DNA from: Clostridia bacterium
Lineage (GTDB): Bacteria > Bacillota_A > Clostridia > Christensenellales > Aristaeellaceae
Reading direction: 5' to 3'
NCBI GenBank assembly: GCA_017398245.1
Contig: JAFQGN010000074.1
Coordinates: forward strand, 1 to 6,102
DNA length: 6,102 nucleotides
A model generated the notes under the pieces. That model made no database searches. It was given only the letters and a program-made list of their open reading frames with translations, and was not told the DNA's origin. Each line of letters begins with the position of its first letter. The stretch's first letter is position 1. Position numbers and translations under genes: made by a program. Shown piece after piece: positions 4,131 through 6,102 of this stretch.

Positions 4131-5426
4131 TTATTTGAGGAATTCGCGGATCTGCTTGTTGATGCGCTCGTATTCGGGCAGGAGCACGGCCATGCCCTTG
4201 ATGGTCTTATTGGAGAAATAGCCGTCCGCCGGCACGCGCAGCTCTTCAAAGGTTGCATCCTTGAGCTGCAGGGCCACGGGCGCGAGCTTGACCAGATCGA
4301 TCAGCGTGAGATCGGTCGCCACGGCGTCGATATTGTTCATGGCCAGAGAAGCCATTTCCGCAGCGGAGAGCTGGGTGACTTTATCGAAGATCTTCATGAG
4401 CACCTCGCGCTGGCGGCCGGTACGGGCGTAGTCTCCGCCGGATTTCGCGCCGTAGCGGAAGCGGGCGTAGGCCTGCGCCTGTTTGCCGGTCAGGGTCTGC
4501 AGACCGGGCTCTTTCAGCTTGCCATCGTGGATATTGATGCCCAGCACTTCGTTATCGTTTTCGATGACGGCGTTGATGCGATCGACAAAATAGCTGTCTT
4601 CCACATTGATCTCCAGCCCGCCGAGCTGATCGATCAGACTGCCGAGGACGGAGAAATCGACCGCGACGTAATGATCGGCCGTGACGCCGAAATTCGCCTT
4701 CAGGGTTTTGTAGAGCAGCTCGGGCCCGCCCCAATAATAGGCGGTATTGAGCCTGTTGGGGTTATGATCGGGGATCTGCACGTACATATCGCGCATGAAG
4801 GAGATCATTTTGATGGTGTTGGTCTCCAGATCGACCGAGCAGAGGATCATGGCGTCGGAACGGCCGGTCTTCTGACCGGGGCGGGCGTCCACGCCGAGGA
4901 GCAGGATATTGATCTTACCGCTGCTGTCGATCACGTCCGTTTCGTGCAGCTGCGCTTCCTCCAGCGTGAGGAGGACTTCGGCCTCAGTCTCGCTGAGCAT
5001 TTCCTGCCCCTGAACGAGCAGCGCTCCGCCGACGACCACGCCGGGCTGGGGCACGTGCTGCGCGACTTCGGCAAAGATCTGGTCGTACCAATCCTGCGCC
5101 TCGTCGTCGGTACGTCCCTGTTCGGTAAGGACAGGATCGGCGGGGACGACGATCTCTTCCACCGGCTGCTCGTGCTCCTGTTCCGGCTCTTGGGTTGCAG
5201 TCTGTTCCGGCTGCGGCTCAGCGGTGGGAACCGGGGCGGCGGTGGGCGTTGAGGCGGCCAGCGGCGCGGCGGTGGGCGTTTGCGTGGGCAGCGGAGCGGC
5301 GGTGGGCATCATCGGGTTGGCCGGGGCGAAGACCTCCGCCGTGGCGGCAGGCAGCATACAGCCGACGGCCAGCGCCAGCACAACCAATGCGCAGGCAAAA
5401 CGTTCAAGCAGTGTCCTTTTCAGCAC
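4131..5426 (-). CDS. LCP (LytR-CpsA-Psr) family cell-envelope glycopolymer transferase
   Basis: LCP proteins move undecaprenyl-linked glycopolymers, such as teichoic acids or capsule, onto peptidoglycan outside the membrane. The 431-residue product has a hydrophobic N-terminus (10-25) with either a signal-peptidase site after ATA30 or a relaxed lipobox at C23. A Pro/Ala/Thr/Gln/Glu-rich linker (31-95) follows, then an unassigned region (about 96-170). The LCP domain covers about 172-352: NILLLGVDARPG (173-184), GRSDAMIL (188-195), ISFMRDMYVQIP (208-219), RLNTAYYWGG (225-234), LTGKQAQAYARFR (312-324) and DYARTGRQREV (332-342). D180, R182, D191, R212, D213, R335 and R339 are the expected phosphate and metal ligands. 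The start is GTG 5426, with GAAGGA 8 bases upstream. It has its own promoter (5465-5492) and terminator. Which glycopolymer it transfers cannot be told. Confidence 0.92.
   Translation of the reverse strand: MLKRTLLERFACALVVLALAVGCMLPAATAEVFAPANPMMPTAAPLPTQTPTAAPLAASTPTAAPVPTAEPQPEQTATQEPEQEHEQPVEEIVVPADPVLTEQGRTDDEAQDWYDQIFAEVAQHVPQPGVVVGGALLVQGQEMLSETEAEVLLTLEEAQLHETDVIDSSGKINILLLGVDARPGQKTGRSDAMILCSVDLETNTIKMISFMRDMYVQIPDHNPNRLNTAYYWGGPELLYKTLKANFGVTADHYVAVDFSVLGSLIDQLGGLEINVEDSYFVDRINAVIENDNEVLGINIHDGKLKEPGLQTLTGKQAQAYARFRYGAKSGGDYARTGRQREVLMKIFDKVTQLSAAEMASLAMNNIDAVATDLTLIDLVKLAPVALQLKDATFEELRVPADGYFSNKTIKGMAVLLPEYERINKQIREFLK
5220..5309 (-). repeat. Three tandem 30-bp repeats coding a 10-residue linker unit
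   Basis: Inside the LCP gene, residues 40-69 are three units of 10 residues: MPTAAPLPTQ, TPTAAPLAAS and TPTAAPVPTA. At DNA level the + strand core GCGGCGGTGGGC recurs with exact 30-base spacing (GGTGGGC at 5241, 5271 and 5301). Such in-frame units can change in number by slippage or recombination and would lengthen or shorten the wall-spanning linker without a frameshift. Confidence 0.8.
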
Positions 5427-5464
5427 AGGTGTTTTCCTTCTTTCTTTTGTACACCGTTTGTATC

Positions 5465-5492
5465 ATTATAGCGCAGGAATGTTACAGGTCAA
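5465..5492 (-). promoter_or_regulatory. Sigma-A-type promoter of the LCP gene
   Basis: On the - strand, TTGACC (5492-5487, 5 of 6 consensus bases) and a perfect TATAAT (5470-5465) are separated by 16 bp. Transcription would start near 5458, giving a leader of about 32 bases that includes the ribosome binding site and GTG 5426. The -35 box lies in the last codons of the upstream gene, so the LCP gene has an internal promoter in addition to possible read-through. Confidence 0.75.
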
Positions 5493-6072
5493 GCGGCTGC
5501 GCGGGGGCCGGGGCCTCGGTAATTTCTGGCACGGGCGTCGCTTCCACGATGATCCTCGTCTGCTTCAGCCCGCCGATGCGCCAGCGGCCGTCGGCCCGGT
5601 AAAGGCGAACTTCGTATTCGCCGCCCTGCCACGTGGGCGGGGTGGAAGAGATCTGCCCGGAATTGACAAGGGACTGCGATTCGGCCACGACTTTTCCCTT
5701 GATATCGCCGATCGTCTCGGTGATGGTGGCGGTGGCGGTGTCTTCCCACGGCCACGTCCACATCCATTCCATGCGAAGCTCGTATTCATAATCGGTAATG
5801 CTGTAGTCGATCCAGGGCGAGCTTTCGGACAGCGCGATATTGAGCGCGTCGTCCTCGGCGAGGAATTCTTCGCGGAAATAGTTGTCCAGGCCGGTGGCGC
5901 TGTCGCGCGTGAGGATCATCTCCGCGCGCGCTTCCATGCCATCGGAAACGAGGATATAGATATTGGCGGTGTTCATGGCGATATAGAACATCAGCGTGAC
6001 CAGCGCCGCGCAGAACGTGACGACCAGCAGGCGCGAGGCCGCGAACCAGAGCAGTCTTCTGAGGTATTTCAA
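5482..6072 (-). CDS. Membrane-anchored protein of unknown function upstream of the LCP gene
   Basis: I do not recognise this family with certainty. From the chosen start the product has 196 residues: a basic N-terminus (KYLRRLLW), one membrane segment (about 15-33, RLLVVTFCAALVTLMFYIAM) and then an extracytoplasmic domain. The outer part has an acidic, Trp-rich middle (MEWMWTWPWED) and a late strand pair YEVRLYRADGRWRIGGLKQTRIIVE, which looks like the end of a small alpha+beta (NTF2-like) domain; this fold is only an inference. The tail is a short Pro/Ala linker (TPVPEITEAPAPAQP), like the linker of the LCP protein encoded 55 bases downstream. The start is uncertain. TTG 6072 has AAGGAG (6086-6081) at an ideal 8-base distance, whereas GTG 6081 overlaps that site. 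The frame is open to the window edge, so a start beyond 6102 cannot be excluded. Confidence 0.75.
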   Translation of the reverse strand: MKYLRRLLWFAASRLLVVTFCAALVTLMFYIAMNTANIYILVSDGMEARAEMILTRDSATGLDNYFREEFLAEDDALNIALSESSPWIDYSITDYEYELRMEWMWTWPWEDTATATITETIGDIKGKVVAESQSLVNSGQISSTPPTWQGGEYEVRLYRADGRWRIGGLKQTRIIVEATPVPEITEAPAPAQPLDL

Positions 6073-6102
6073 AGCAAACACTCCTTGGGGTGGGCGCTGG
6101 GG

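Noticed and set aside
3172..4221. A 349-codon open frame on the + strand opposite the hydrolase gene
   Set aside because: It is antisense to a gene with a clear GHSKGG active site, runs through two terminators and has low-complexity, Arg/Ala-rich composition.
4011..5252. A 413-codon open frame on the + strand opposite the LCP gene
   Set aside because: It lies fully antisense to a gene with all LCP motifs, crosses that gene's terminator, has no ribosome binding site and gives a protein with no recognisable domain. High G+C content commonly leaves such antisense frames open.

Overview
The window looks like ordinary chromosome from a G+C-rich, Gram-positive-type bacterium, most likely a Clostridia-class member of the Bacillota. 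The reasons are GGAGG-type ribosome binding sites, sigma-A-like promoter boxes, a LytR-CpsA-Psr (LCP) cell-wall enzyme, a Bacillota-style CCA-adding enzyme without a working HD motif, and intrinsic terminators with U tracts. The taxon is an inference from protein style; there is no rRNA or other marker here.

Layout. Positions 1-362 hold the possible tail of an upstream gene, its terminator (64-102), a candidate promoter (131-159) and a structured repeat (256-330). A coupled + strand pair follows: a TVP38/TMEM64-type membrane protein (363-1085) and a GNAT acetyltransferase (1082-1534) that share an ATGA overlap. The gene-free stretch 1535-1886 contains a reversed relative of the repeat (1541-1602), an extended -10 promoter (1655-1663), a decayed repeat copy (1680-1740), a branched terminator-like structure (1765-1817) and a second intact repeat (1799-1869). 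The CCA tRNA nucleotidyltransferase gene (1887-3101) comes next and ends at a bidirectional terminator (3104-3130).

The right half is on the - strand and converges on that terminator. Read in its own direction it contains a membrane-anchored protein of unknown function (6072 to 5482), an LCP family protein with a repeat-rich linker (5426 to 4131) followed by its own terminator (4129-4081), and a small Mbeg1/DUF2974-like alpha/beta hydrolase (3969 to 3217). A good promoter for the LCP gene overlaps the end of the upstream gene, so the LCP gene can be transcribed alone as well as with its neighbour. The two envelope proteins share Pro/Ala/Thr-rich linkers and probably act outside the membrane.

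I see no defence island, CRISPR array, transposase, phage gene or biosynthetic cluster. The least explained signal is a family of intergenic two-hairpin elements. Two intact copies have perfect 20-bp stems whose sequence differences are fully compensated, and both sit just upstream of ribosome binding sites. A decayed copy and an inverted relative lie between them.
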